Below are positions 35,962-44,743 of a stretch of 50,196 nucleotides of DNA, piece after piece. How positions within the stretch are numbered: position 1 is the first letter of the stretch; each line of letters opens with the position of its first letter. The translations under genes were made by a program, and so were the position numbers. The stretch spans positions 1 through 50,196 of IMG/VR virus record IMGVR_UViG_3300036832_000479; one strand, given 5' to 3'. The notes beneath the pieces are model-generated. The model worked only from the letters and a program-made list of their open reading frames with translations. It had not been told where the DNA came from and did not search any database. The DNA comes from a virus.

Positions 35962-37565
35962 GGCTGGACCTCTTGCGAGCAGCCATCCCTCAGGAATAGA
36001 GTAGACTCGGAGTCTTCAGCAAGACAAGGCATTTCGTTAACACTTGACACTGACATCAGGATCACGACCCGCGCTGCTATAGATTTACTGAGCCGGAATA
36101 AGGCGTTACGGCCGTTTTTGGTTAACATGTCGAAACGATCGAAAACAACCACAGCCGATCCGTCGTGTTCCGCTATCGCTGCCTGAACGGTAGTACGGGC
36201 GCGATACTGCTCTGACTCGCTCAGTAGCGAATAAGGACGGCCCGCATACGATAGTGTGAGATCGGGGTGCATTACTACGGCGCCCCACTCGGCGATCTTT
36301 GACAGCCGATCTAGTATTTCCGAGAACTTGGATAGTGCTGCATCCAGGACATTCTGTCTCAGGCCAGTCGGCGCAAGCAAACTGACAACGGTAACGTGCG
36401 CAGTAATGCCGCTTTGCAATGCTGATGCCGCTATAAAGCTCTGAGAATTTTTCGCGGTTTTTCGCCAAGCCTCAAGGTTTGCCAGCGTATCTTCGTGCGA
36501 CTGCGCGTCGCCCAGTGATTTTCCGTGATTATTAAGGTCCGCGTCAGCTTGCTCGGCAGCTTCAAGCCGGGTTCGCGCGGCGACGGCTTCGGCCTGCGCG
36601 GCTTCGATCCTGCCGGCGGCCACGGTGATCGCTTGCCGGGTCCGCGCTTCATCGTCGGCGCTGGCGCGCTGCACGCTGTCGACCTTGACGAGCTTTCCGT
36701 TCTGGAGCGCGACGTCACAGCCGCATTCCGGGCACGACAGGGCGCGGCGCGATTCCTCTACCGCGTGCAGCTTCAGCCTGAGATCGTCCAAATCGACCTG
36801 TGCGGCGCGCATCTTCTCGCCGGCATCGCGGATCGCTGCCCGCTGGGCCTGAGCAAGCCCGGCCGTGGTGCGCAGGCGTTCCACATCGCTGCTGGCGACG
36901 GCCTGTCGCTTCAATGCCTCGGTATGGGCCTTCTGGGCCTCGCTGACGGCCGCGGCGATCCGGTCCGGTGAAAGCGTCGCGTCAAACCCTTCAGGCGTCC
37001 AGTGGGCCGCCCTGCGCGATCCATAGCGCTCGCCCGTGGTTTGCTCCCACCGGCCTTTGAGTCGCGACCCTTCTTCCCGGAAATGCTCGTGCGCACCGTC
37101 CCAGCCGCGGACCTCAACTTCCCGCACGACCGACTCAACCATAAACGGCAGCTCGACAAGCTCCGCGCGAAGCTGTTCGATCGTCGGCACGGCCTCCAGA
37201 ATAGCCTGCCACGCTTCGGCGGCCTTGGCGGGTTCCAGGTTCAGCGGCGACGCGATGCCGGCGGCGTAAGCGGATGACCAGGGTGGCGTGCCTTCGGTCC
37301 AGGCTTTGCCGTCCGGGAAATGGATGATGGCGCGGCCTTCGTCGTCGCCGATCTCGGCAGATGCCACCGCGGCGCCGTCGCGGACATAGGAGCCGTACTG
37401 AGATTTCTTGACGGCGCGCACCGGGTTTTCACCCGTCAGCGCGGCGCCGATCGCCCAGGCCAGCGAGGTTTTGCCGGCGCCGTTGTCACCGCCGATCAGC
37501 GTGATTCCGTTGATGGGAATGGCGGCCTCGTGGATGCCGCGGAAATCCCGGACCTTGGCAAGCAT
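35955..37565 (-). CDS. Rad50/SbcC-like SMC-type ATPase
   Basis: 536 residues. Walker A Gly-Gly-Asp-Asn-Gly-Ala-Gly-Lys-Thr-Ser (25-34) in an AAA_23 N-lobe; coiled-coil arms around 200-375 separated by a zinc-hook-like Cys-Pro-Glu-Cys-Gly-Cys (278-283); C-terminal lobe with Ala-Val-Val-Val-Phe-Asp-Arg-Phe-Asp. It is about half of SbcC in size. In the Walker B-like motif the usual catalytic Glu after the Asp is Arg, so ATP turnover may be slow or altered. Family members work on DNA ends; here the partner may be the Cas4/RecB-like exonuclease of the same operon. Coding frame intact. A more AT-rich 3' part (36000-36440). Confidence 0.8.
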   Translation of the reverse strand: MLAKVRDFRGIHEAAIPINGITLIGGDNGAGKTSLAWAIGAALTGENPVRAVKKSQYGSYVRDGAAVASAEIGDDEGRAIIHFPDGKAWTEGTPPWSSAYAAGIASPLNLEPAKAAEAWQAILEAVPTIEQLRAELVELPFMVESVVREVEVRGWDGAHEHFREEGSRLKGRWEQTTGERYGSRRAAHWTPEGFDATLSPDRIAAAVSEAQKAHTEALKRQAVASSDVERLRTTAGLAQAQRAAIRDAGEKMRAAQVDLDDLRLKLHAVEESRRALSCPECGCDVALQNGKLVKVDSVQRASADDEARTRQAITVAAGRIEAAQAEAVAARTRLEAAEQADADLNNHGKSLGDAQSHEDTLANLEAWRKTAKNSQSFIAASALQSGITAHVTVVSLLAPTGLRQNVLDAALSKFSEILDRLSKIAEWGAVVMHPDLTLSYAGRPYSLLSESEQYRARTTVQAAIAEHDGSAVVVFDRFDMLTKNGRNALFRLSKSIAARVVILMSVSSVNEMPCLAEDSESTLFLRDGCSQEVQPC

Positions 37566-37575
37566 GGCGGGACCC

Positions 37576-38418
37576 TCAAAAGGGGGATTGCGGATCGAAC
37601 GCGCGCGGCTTGGCGACCCGCCTGGGGCCGTCCGGTTTCGGGTCAGGTGCGCGCTGCTCCGGCTCCGTGGCTGGACGTATGGGCTCGGCTGGTGCGTCTA
37701 CCGGCGCATCCGGCACCGGATCGGGTGCCGGCACGTGCGCGCCTTCTGGCGGGCTGATCGTGGCCCTAACCGGCGCGTGCTCGATAATCTCGCCGGACTC
37801 TTCCATCGTGGGCAGCCCTAGCGAAACCTCCGGCGCGTACAGGCGGGAGAAGAACGCGGCCGCCCGATATCTTAGCATCAGGTCCGGCATGGTTTTCCAC
37901 TTGGAGCCGGCGCGCGTGAACCAACCCTCGGCAACGGCCATGCCGATCGAAACGGTTGGCGATTCCAGCCGTTCGCCGGACGCGTATTCCGTCGCCCAGG
38001 CGACGCAGCTCCGATCAGTGACGTCCATCGTTGCCTCGCGGCGCTCGCGGTTGTCGCGCGGACCCGCCCAATATTCATACTGAACCTTACGTGTGCCCAA
38101 ATCCTCCAACACGAACCGCAGCGGCGAGAATTTCCCGCAGGTGTTTATGGCCGCGATCAGGAATTGAGCGGACCAGCTTGGCCGGCCTTCGATGACGTGC
38201 AAATTCTGCATCACCATCAACGGCGTGGCATTGATCCGCTTGGCGATATCCAGGGCCACGAGGCAATTCGCGACGCCGGGCTCACCGCGATATTCCTTCG
38301 GCACCAGCGAGGACGACGACAAGGCTTCTGCCATCCTGACGGCGGACGTGAAGGAATTTATGTTGCCGAAGATCGAGACTTCAACTTGTGGTGCTGTCGT
38401 TATTAGTTCGTTCATCAC
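37576..38418 (-). CDS. recT: RecT-family single-strand annealing protein
   Basis: 280 residues. Core residues 1-210 include Pro-Leu-Met-Val-Met-Gln-Asn-Leu, Ala-Gln-Phe-Leu-Ile-Ala-Ala-Ile-Asn, Arg-Tyr-Arg-Ala-Ala-Ala-Phe-Phe-Ser-Arg-Leu-Tyr-Ala-Pro-Glu-Val, as in RecT proteins that promote strand annealing. The last 70 residues are Pro/Asp/Glu-rich and disordered, possibly binding SSB-like or exonuclease partners. ATG 38418 or 38415; overlaps the stop of the inserted HNH gene. Pairs with the nuclease at 39107. Confidence 0.9.
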   Translation of the reverse strand: MMNELITTAPQVEVSIFGNINSFTSAVRMAEALSSSSLVPKEYRGEPGVANCLVALDIAKRINATPLMVMQNLHVIEGRPSWSAQFLIAAINTCGKFSPLRFVLEDLGTRKVQYEYWAGPRDNRERREATMDVTDRSCVAWATEYASGERLESPTVSIGMAVAEGWFTRAGSKWKTMPDLMLRYRAAAFFSRLYAPEVSLGLPTMEESGEIIEHAPVRATISPPEGAHVPAPDPVPDAPVDAPAEPIRPATEPEQRAPDPKPDGPRRVAKPRAFDPQSPF

Positions 38419-39101
38419 CGGTTGTTCCTTCTCATTCTGGCGTGTAGCGCGAGATGATACTTGTGAGTGCAGATTAATAAATTTTCCGGTCTATTATCGG
38501 ACCGATCCTCGTTTATGTGGTGCACGACTTCGAGTCGCCGAAACGGGCGGCCTAGCGCGCGCTCTGCAATAATGCGATGTTCTCGCTGCTTCGTATTTTT
38601 CCCAACGTTAACCGTAACATATCCCATTGGATCGATGCCTTTGTTTCCCAAGTGCTGAGAATGGAAAGTATCACCCTTTAATCTTGTTTCTACGCCTGAG
38701 CGTTTTATCGCTTTTAGAATAGCAGTATGAGTACAATTCATCGTATCGGCAATCTGTGTACTTGAGATTCCCTTTGCGTACATTTGACAAACTGCGGCAT
38801 AATCTAGCTTTCGCCTCGGGTGCATTTTAATTCCTGAATTCCTAAGGATATTAAATGCAACAGAAACACAACACCCGATAGTCTTCGAAATTAAATCAAG
38901 AGAAGCTCCAGACTCGTATAATGAGACAATCCTTTCCCTATCATATATAAGTGGACTACGTGACTCGATATTGAGATATTTCAATATTTTACTAACCGCC
39001 GGGCGCGAGCAGCCGATTTTTGACGATATATCGGCCTGAGATAGTCCAGACTTATAAAGACTTGCAATTTCGTCATAGTCTAGCTTTCGTTTATTGTTCA
39101 T
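38415..39101 (-). CDS. HNH homing endonuclease with repeated helix-turn-helix domains
   Basis: 228 residues from the ATG at 39101. Three tandem units of about 45 residues begin with Tyr-x-x-[Ile/Val]-x-x-[Leu/Met]-Tyr and end in an Ile-[Gly/Thr]-Cys-type turn (Ile-Gly-Cys-Ser-Arg, Ile-Gly-Cys-Cys, Met-Asn-Cys-Thr), each a helix-turn-helix. The C-terminus is an HNH nuclease: His-His-Ile-Asn-Glu-Asp-Arg-Ser-Asn/Asp-Asn-Arg-Pro-Glu-Asn-Leu. The gene is conspicuously AT-rich against its surroundings, so it is an invader. It sits exactly between the two recombination genes, with overlaps on both sides. Free-standing homing endonucleases of this kind spread between related phages. Confidence 0.88.
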   Translation of the reverse strand: MNNKRKLDYDEIASLYKSGLSQADISSKIGCSRPAVSKILKYLNIESRSPLIYDRERIVSLYESGASLDLISKTIGCCVSVAFNILRNSGIKMHPRRKLDYAAVCQMYAKGISSTQIADTMNCTHTAILKAIKRSGVETRLKGDTFHSQHLGNKGIDPMGYVTVNVGKNTKQREHRIIAERALGRPFRRLEVVHHINEDRSDNRPENLLICTHKYHLALHARMRRNNR

Positions 39102-39106
39102 TTCGT

Positions 39107-39931
39107 CTACTTCCATACTTTTGTAATTTTGCAAAATTCTGTGTTAAATGCCGGACAGAATTTGGCACTACATAGCAATGACATGGGATTTTCTGGAAAT
39201 GCGTCTGGATTGCCCGACGCAATGAACGACTGCACGTCGCGCCTGATGCGCAGAATCGATGTCCACGCGATCTGCTCGCAGAGATAGACCGGGAGTCGTT
39301 CCGACTCCGGTGCAGCTTGCGGCCGCCGCCGTGGCGTCCGTTCGACAAAATCGATCACTAGTTCGGTGATGTTAGTGGGCAGCCCTGGAAGCTCTGCCGA
39401 GCGGACCAGCAGCGCATAGGCGCCGAGCTGCGCGTGATAGGACCGCGCCAGCACGCCGGTCTTGATGTCGTGGACCCGGCAACCGCCTTCGACCCTGCTG
39501 ACCACGTCTATCGTTCCGGACAGCTCCCAGCCTTCTCCGAGATCGGCGACGACGCGGCATTCAACGGCGATCGGGTCAATGGCGCGGCCGATGCCGTTAA
39601 TGTAGGCGGTCGCGATCCGGGTGAGCTGCGTGGCCGCGGCGTCGATTGTCGGCGTGGTATCGTCCCAGAGCAGCCCGCCGACCGACTCCATTTTAAGCGC
39701 TTCGATCGCGGCTTCGATCGCTTTGGAAAGACTGAAATCCTCATCCGCCAACCGCGCGCGGTAATAAGATTCCGCGACCCGGTGGACGGCAATTCCCATC
39801 ATGGCGCCGATGGATCGGTCCGTCTCGCGCAGCTCAAAACCAGCCTCCGAGATCAGGCGCCGGTATTGGCGGGCCGCAGCTCGACGCGCGCAATCATTGT
39901 AAGCCGGGAGCATTGAAGCCCGGAGATTCAT
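39107..39931 (-). CDS. RecB/Cas4-like PD-(D/E)xK exonuclease
   Basis: 274 residues, first gene of the leftward operon. Gly-Thr-Ile-Asp-Val-Val (139-144) and Val-His-Asp-Ile-Lys-Thr-Gly (153-159) form the nuclease core; a Gln-Leu-Gly-Ala-Tyr motif follows. Cys14 and Cys254, Cys259, Cys267 resemble the four-Cys iron-sulfur staple of Cas4/AddB nucleases. It probably resects DNA ends to give single strands for RecT. The last bases overlap the spacer to the HNH gene. Confidence 0.85.
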   Translation of the reverse strand: MNLRASMLPAYNDCARRAAARQYRRLISEAGFELRETDRSIGAMMGIAVHRVAESYYRARLADEDFSLSKAIEAAIEALKMESVGGLLWDDTTPTIDAAATQLTRIATAYINGIGRAIDPIAVECRVVADLGEGWELSGTIDVVSRVEGGCRVHDIKTGVLARSYHAQLGAYALLVRSAELPGLPTNITELVIDFVERTPRRRPQAAPESERLPVYLCEQIAWTSILRIRRDVQSFIASGNPDAFPENPMSLLCSAKFCPAFNTEFCKITKVWK

Positions 39932-39959
39932 TTGGAGTACCTGTGACTGTTGATCCCGT

Positions 39960-39987
39960 TTTATAAGACTTGCCTCGCGTCCGTCAA
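39960..39987 (-). promoter_or_regulatory. Leftward promoter for recombination operon
   Basis: On the reverse strand TTGACG (plus coordinates 39982-39987) and TATAAA (39960-39965) are 16 bases apart, 29 bases before the exonuclease ATG. This is the best sigma-70 match in the intergenic region and explains expression of the leftward operon 39931-34978. Confidence 0.65.
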
Positions 39988-40021
39988 GTCGCTTATCTTG
40001 GCCTCAGCAAGAAAAAGTAAG

Positions 40022-40037
40022 CGTCTATTAGTAGACG
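40022..40037. promoter_or_regulatory. Palindromic operator candidate between divergent operons
   Basis: CGTCTA, TTAG, TAGACG: a perfect 6-bp inverted repeat with a 4-base centre. It lies between the leftward recombination operon and the rightward replication operon, 35 bases upstream of the leftward -35. Probably bound by a regulator such as the helix-turn-helix protein at 40197. Confidence 0.5.
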
Positions 40038-40196
40038 TCTCGAAATGTGCAAGTAATGATCTAGCGGGAACTCCAGGGAAGTGCCGGGAACTCGGCCGAG
40101 TCGTGAAATGAGTGATTACAATGGCTAACGCGAAAGCCTGCAAACCGAGCTGCGGCGCACTATCGCGAAACGCTTGATTTAATGGAGAAAAAACCA

Positions 40197-40427
40197 ATGC
40201 GGGTGAATTCGAGCGAGCGAAAGATTCTGGTGATGGAAATCAACCTATTGATGGCGCGTGCTCGTGCGGTCGGTCTGGGCCCGTCCGATCTGGCGCGAAC
40301 GGCGGGCGTTACCCTGGAGGAATTTGAGCGCTGGACCGAAGGCGCGAGCATTCCAGGGCTCATCCCGTACCGGCGCATCTGCGCGACCATCAAGGCGATG
40401 GAGACAAGCAAGTCCTACGCCGCCTGA
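40197..40427 (+). CDS. XRE-like helix-turn-helix regulator
   Basis: 76 residues. Start ATG 40197 with GGAG eight bases upstream, preferred over an in-frame ATG at 40182. Helix-turn-helix: Leu-Gly-Pro-Ser-Asp-Leu-Ala-Arg-Thr-Ala-Gly-Val-Thr-Leu-Glu-Glu-Phe-Glu-Arg-Trp. First gene of the replication operon beside a palindrome and a divergent promoter, hence a possible cro-like or lytic/lysogenic switch factor. No larger CI-type repressor with a peptidase domain is found in the window. Confidence 0.7.
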   Translation: MRVNSSERKILVMEINLLMARARAVGLGPSDLARTAGVTLEEFERWTEGASIPGLIPYRRICATIKAMETSKSYAA

Positions 40428-40433
40428 GCGGCT

Positions 40434-41831
40434 ATGATCGTCCTGCGGGAATACCAGCAGCGCGCGGCTGAAAGCATCCGCCATGCCTTCAGGCGTGGCC
40501 TGCGGCGGCCGCTCTATGTCGCGCCGTGCGGTAGCGGCAAGACGATCCTGTTTGGCTACATCGCCGCGGAAACGCGACGGCGTGGCAACTCGGTCGTGAT
40601 CGTAACCCACCGTGGCGAGCTGCTTCGGCAGACGGTCAAGGAGTTGGCGCGCTTCGGCATCCGGGCCGGGGTGATCGCGGCCGGTTATGAACAGACGCGC
40701 GGCGAGCCGGTGCAAGTGGCATCGATTCAGACGCTTACCCGGCGCGTCGGGCAAATTCCGGCGCCAAGCCTGATCATCGTCGACGAAGCTCACCACAGTC
40801 TGGCGTCCACCTATCGCGCCGTTCTGGGCGGGTGGTCGTCGGCGCAAGCGCTCGGTGTCACGGCGACACCCTGGCGGATGAACGGCCAAGGGCTCGGCGA
40901 GATTTATGACACGCTGATCCCTGGTCCGGCACCGCGCGAGCTGATCGAGGCCGGCTTCCTGGCTCAACCGCGTTATCTGGTGCCGCCGGTCGTCGCGGAC
41001 CTATCGGGCCTATCCATCCGGGCCGGCGACTATGCGAAGGATGAGATCACCGCGCGCATGGACAAGCCGGTGGTGACCGGTGACGCCGTGCAGCATTACG
41101 CGCGGCTCTGCCCGAACGCGCGCGCCGTCGCCTTCTGTACATCGATCGCGCATGGCGACCACGTCGCCGCGGACTTTCGCAAAGCCGGCATTCCAGCCGC
41201 CCAGATTGACGGCCGCATGAGCGAGGCCGAGCGCATCGGCATGGTCAAGGCGCTCGAAGCCGGGACAATCCGCGTGCTGACATCCTGCGAGCTGATCCAG
41301 GAGGGATTCGACCTGCCGGCGCTTGACGCGGTGATCGTGCTCCGGCCGACGACGTCGCTGGCGTTCCACATTCAATGCATCGGGCGAGCGATGCGGCCGG
41401 CGCCGGGCAAGACTGAGGCGCTTGTGCTCGACCATGTCGGCAACTGCCTCAACCCGAAGCTGGGCAAGGTGGAGGACGATCGCGAATGGACCCTGGAGGG
41501 CCGCACGGTCAAGAAGCGTGTCACGGTCGAATCCGTCCGTTATCGGCGCTGCCCGGAATGCTTCGCGGTCTTCACGATCTGGTCGCGGCACTGTCCTGAG
41601 TGCGGGTGCATCGTCGTCGTCACGGCGCCGTCCATGCCGGAGCAGGTGGCCGGCGAGCTGACGGACCTTGAACAGCTACGTCAAAAGGAGCGCGAACGGC
41701 GCGATATTTCCAACGCGTGGTCGCTGGAATCGCTGCTCGCGCTCGCCAAAAGGCGTGGCTATAAGCCCGGTTGGGCCTATCACATCCAACGCGTCAGAGA
41801 CGAAAGAGGGAAGCGATATGGCCGACGCTGA
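40434..41831 (+). CDS. DEAH-box SF2 helicase
   Basis: 465 residues. Motif I Cys-Gly-Ser-Gly-Lys-Thr (32-37), Asp-Glu-Ala-His (117-120), Thr-Ala-Thr-Pro-Trp-Arg, and motif VI Gln-Cys-Ile-Gly-Arg-Ala-Met-Arg. The Arg-Glu-Tyr-Gln at residues 5-8 is a Q-motif. The C-terminus has Cys-Pro-Glu-Cys repeated (zinc) and a long basic helix. Similar phage DEAD/ResIII helicases unwind DNA or repair forks. Followed by VRR-NUC and primase genes, so part of the replication operon. Overlaps the next gene by 14 bases. Confidence 0.9.
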   Translation: MIVLREYQQRAAESIRHAFRRGLRRPLYVAPCGSGKTILFGYIAAETRRRGNSVVIVTHRGELLRQTVKELARFGIRAGVIAAGYEQTRGEPVQVASIQTLTRRVGQIPAPSLIIVDEAHHSLASTYRAVLGGWSSAQALGVTATPWRMNGQGLGEIYDTLIPGPAPRELIEAGFLAQPRYLVPPVVADLSGLSIRAGDYAKDEITARMDKPVVTGDAVQHYARLCPNARAVAFCTSIAHGDHVAADFRKAGIPAAQIDGRMSEAERIGMVKALEAGTIRVLTSCELIQEGFDLPALDAVIVLRPTTSLAFHIQCIGRAMRPAPGKTEALVLDHVGNCLNPKLGKVEDDREWTLEGRTVKKRVTVESVRYRRCPECFAVFTIWSRHCPECGCIVVVTAPSMPEQVAGELTDLEQLRQKERERRDISNAWSLESLLALAKRRGYKPGWAYHIQRVRDERGKRYGRR

Positions 41832-42210
41832 AGGCGCGATTCTGGCTCGCCTGCTTCTCACGCTCGGCGGCCGCCGGGATATCCGCCTGTTCCGCAATAC
41901 GGTCGGCTCTGGATGGGTTGGAAAGCCGGTCCGGATGGTGCAGGAAGACGACGGCCTGACCGTTGTCCTACGCCATGCGCGGCGCGTGACGTTCGGGCTC
42001 GCCACCGGCAGCCCTGACCTTGTCGGATTTCGCAAGCTGACGATCACGCCTGCCCATGTCGGGCAGGATATCGCCCAATTTCTCGGCATCGAAGTGAAGG
42101 CCGGCACGACCCGGCTGACGCGCGATCAGGCGGCGTTCCTGGCGATGCTGGAGCGATTCGGCGCCTATGCCGCGGTGGCTGGTGACCTGCCCGATTTAGA
42201 CGGGCTTTGA
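41818..42210 (+). CDS. VRR-NUC domain nuclease
   Basis: 130 residues. ATG 41818 after GAAAGAGGGAAG; an upstream extension overlaps the helicase frame. Gly-Ser-Pro-Asp-Leu-Val-Gly-Phe and Gly-Ile-Glu-Val-Lys-Ala-Gly are the PD-(D/E)xK-like VRR-NUC active site, then Leu-Thr-Arg-Asp-Gln. Stand-alone VRR-NUC proteins resolve branched DNA in phages. Confidence 0.88.
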   Translation: MADAEGAILARLLLTLGGRRDIRLFRNTVGSGWVGKPVRMVQEDDGLTVVLRHARRVTFGLATGSPDLVGFRKLTITPAHVGQDIAQFLGIEVKAGTTRLTRDQAAFLAMLERFGAYAAVAGDLPDLDGL

Positions 42211-42234
42211 AAGCAAGATGGACGGGGGCGCCTG

Positions 42235-44742
42235 ATGGTTGAGTCCGTCTTCTCAATCCCTGCGAGTGGCAAGCCGGATATTGCGGCCGCGGCGCTGAGC
42301 TACGTCAAAATTGGAAAGCCGATTTTCCCGTGCAACCAGCTTACCAAGAAGCCGCTGGTCAAGCGCGGTTTCTTGGCCGCGTCGCTGGAACCCGATCAGA
42401 TCGCGCGCTGGTGGCATCAGTGGCCGGCCGCGTCAATCGGGATGCCCACCGGCATCGCGTCGGGCCTGTTCGTTATCGATATCGACGTGGGCGACGATCG
42501 GGACGGGCTCGCGTCGCTGCGGCAGTTGGAACAGGCGCATGAGCCGCTTCCCGCTACGCGCACGGTGAGGACCGGCGGCGGTGGCCTGCATCTGATCTTC
42601 CACTATCCCCGCGACCTGGGATTCGACCTGGGAAACTCGGCCGGCAAGCTTGGACCCGGCATCGATACCCGCGGCGAGGGTGGTTACGTCGTGCTCCCGC
42701 CGAGCGGCCACGCGTCGGGACGCTGGTATCAGTTCGACAATATGGAAGCCGAGATTGCCGACCTGCCTGAATGGATCATCGAGCTGCTGCACGTCGTCGA
42801 GCAGCCGCGGCCGGTTGGGTCCACGCAGCTCCCGCACATCAACGGCGAGACGACGCCGTGGGGTCACGCAGCGTTGGACGGCATCCTTGACGAGATGCGC
42901 AGCGCGCAGGTGGGCCGGCGCAATCACACGCTGAACCGGCTCGCGTTCCGGCTTGGGCAGGTCGTGGCAACCGGCGAGCTGTCCGCGAACGCGACCGACC
43001 ATCTGGCGGACGCGGCGCGAACGACCGGGCTCGATGAAAAGGAAATCCGCAAGACGCTGGACTCGGGATTCCAGCGCGGCGCGACACAGCCGGCTATCCA
43101 TGAAACGCTGCCGCCGCGCACGCTCAGGGAAGCTCCGGTCGCGGCCGAGTGGAGTGAGCAGGATCAGGACGCGGTCGGCATCGGCAGTTGGTACGCCGAG
43201 CCGGAGCCAATCGACGCAAAGCCTGAGCTGTTTCTGTACCCGGCGAACCGGCGCCGACATATGAATCAGGTGCATAAACTGCTGGTGGATAATCTGGCAG
43301 CCTACCGCATGGACGGGCGGCTCGTGACGATCCGCGGCAGCGACGGCGAGGAAAAAACGGTGGTTCCGGTTAGCGATTCCGAAATGATGTCAACGATGAT
43401 CGAGGACTACGCGACGATCTATCGAACGAAAAAGGATAAGTGGGTCCCGTCGCGATTTCCGCGCGACGACGCCCACGCGATGCGGGTTGACTTCCTGTTC
43501 TGGCGCTGGCCGGCGCTCGAAAAAATCGTCACGACGCCATTCCTGCGCGCTGACGGATCGCTCTGCGCGACGGATGGCTATGACGCTAGCACCCGGCTTT
43601 ACCTGGATCAGCGCGGCGTGGATTTCGGGCTTAATAGCATTCCGGAGCAGCCGACCGCGACCGATGCCCAGCTTGCCATAGCGACGCTGGATGAGCTGTT
43701 AGGCACGTTTCCGTTTGTCGGGCTGAGCGATGGCAAATGCGCGGCGAAGTCCGCGATCATCGCGGCGATGCTGACGGCCGCGGTCCGGCATTTGATTCCG
43801 ACAGCGCCGATCTTCTGCATCTCGGCGCCTGAAAAGGGTACAGGCAAAAGCAAGCTCGCCGACGTCGTGGCGATCATTCAAACCGGCCGAGCGGCCGTGA
43901 ACATCGGCGCCGAGGGCGACAAGGACGAGCTGCGCAAAATGATCGAAGCTCAGCTCCGGCTGTCGGACCCGGTCATCCTGCTCGATAACGTCACCGGCTC
44001 CGTGATCTCGCAAACGCTGACCCGCGTGTTGAGCCAGGGCACGATTACCGCGCGCATACTCGGCAAGAGCGAGATGGCGACGATTTCAACCGACGTGACA
44101 TGGTTGGCAACCGGCAACAATCTCCGTCTGTCGTCCGACCTCAACCGCCGTGCGGTGCTCGTCAAGATGGACGCTATGACCGAGCGGCCGAACCGCAGAC
44201 ATTTCGGCTGGGAGCCGGAGGACCGGGCCGCCGAGCGCCGGCCACGCTATGTACGGGCTCTGCTGACGATCCTGCGCGGCTTTTTTGCGGCTGGAGCTCC
44301 GACCGGCGGCCTATCGCCGTTCGGGAGCTTCGCGGCCTGGGATCGGCTAGTGCGCGCACCGCTAATCTGGGCAGGTGACCCGGACCCGCTCGACGGGTCC
44401 GACGCGCTTGACGACGACGTAACGGACGAACTGTTCCGCGCCTGGGTGATGGCGACGATTGACTATGCGCTGCCGGCGCTGACGGCGTCGCAGCTTATCG
44501 CAACGATCACGCCGCACGTGGAGGCCAATCGCGCGCTGATCGACCTAGCTGGAACGCGAACGGGCACGCTCGAATCTGCGCGGGTTGGAATCACTCTGGC
44601 ACGGCACGCAAACCGGATCGTCAGGATACCGACAGCGCTGAACGACGGGTTCCGGTTAGTGCGACTTGTTCGCGCGCACGGCCGCGCACGGCTTACCACC
44701 TATCAGCTTCAGGTTGTGCCCGACGAACTGGACTTAGATTGA
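42235..44742 (+). CDS. Primase-polymerase/helicase fusion
   Basis: 835 residues. N-terminal bifunctional primase-polymerase (about 15-190): Phe-Pro-Cys-Asn ... Lys-Lys-Pro, Trp-Trp, Phe-Val-Ile-Asp-Ile-Asp-Val (catalytic Asp82 and Asp84), and a Gly-Gly-Leu-His-Leu-Ile-Phe segment. A linker carries a PriCT-like helix. The C-terminal ATPase has Glu-Lys-Gly-Thr-Gly-Lys-Ser-Lys (about 532-539), Val-Ile-Leu-Leu-Asp-Asn and Thr-Gly-Asn-Asn-Leu (sensor). It likely initiates replication; the iteron region is a candidate origin. Intact and full length. Confidence 0.9.
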   Translation: MVESVFSIPASGKPDIAAAALSYVKIGKPIFPCNQLTKKPLVKRGFLAASLEPDQIARWWHQWPAASIGMPTGIASGLFVIDIDVGDDRDGLASLRQLEQAHEPLPATRTVRTGGGGLHLIFHYPRDLGFDLGNSAGKLGPGIDTRGEGGYVVLPPSGHASGRWYQFDNMEAEIADLPEWIIELLHVVEQPRPVGSTQLPHINGETTPWGHAALDGILDEMRSAQVGRRNHTLNRLAFRLGQVVATGELSANATDHLADAARTTGLDEKEIRKTLDSGFQRGATQPAIHETLPPRTLREAPVAAEWSEQDQDAVGIGSWYAEPEPIDAKPELFLYPANRRRHMNQVHKLLVDNLAAYRMDGRLVTIRGSDGEEKTVVPVSDSEMMSTMIEDYATIYRTKKDKWVPSRFPRDDAHAMRVDFLFWRWPALEKIVTTPFLRADGSLCATDGYDASTRLYLDQRGVDFGLNSIPEQPTATDAQLAIATLDELLGTFPFVGLSDGKCAAKSAIIAAMLTAAVRHLIPTAPIFCISAPEKGTGKSKLADVVAIIQTGRAAVNIGAEGDKDELRKMIEAQLRLSDPVILLDNVTGSVISQTLTRVLSQGTITARILGKSEMATISTDVTWLATGNNLRLSSDLNRRAVLVKMDAMTERPNRRHFGWEPEDRAAERRPRYVRALLTILRGFFAAGAPTGGLSPFGSFAAWDRLVRAPLIWAGDPDPLDGSDALDDDVTDELFRAWVMATIDYALPALTASQLIATITPHVEANRALIDLAGTRTGTLESARVGITLARHANRIVRIPTALNDGFRLVRLVRAHGRARLTTYQLQVVPDELDLD

Positions 44743-44743
44743 C

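Noticed and set aside
40121-40177. 18-codon open frame upstream of the helix-turn-helix gene
   Set aside because: Too short and without a ribosome site or conservation evidence.
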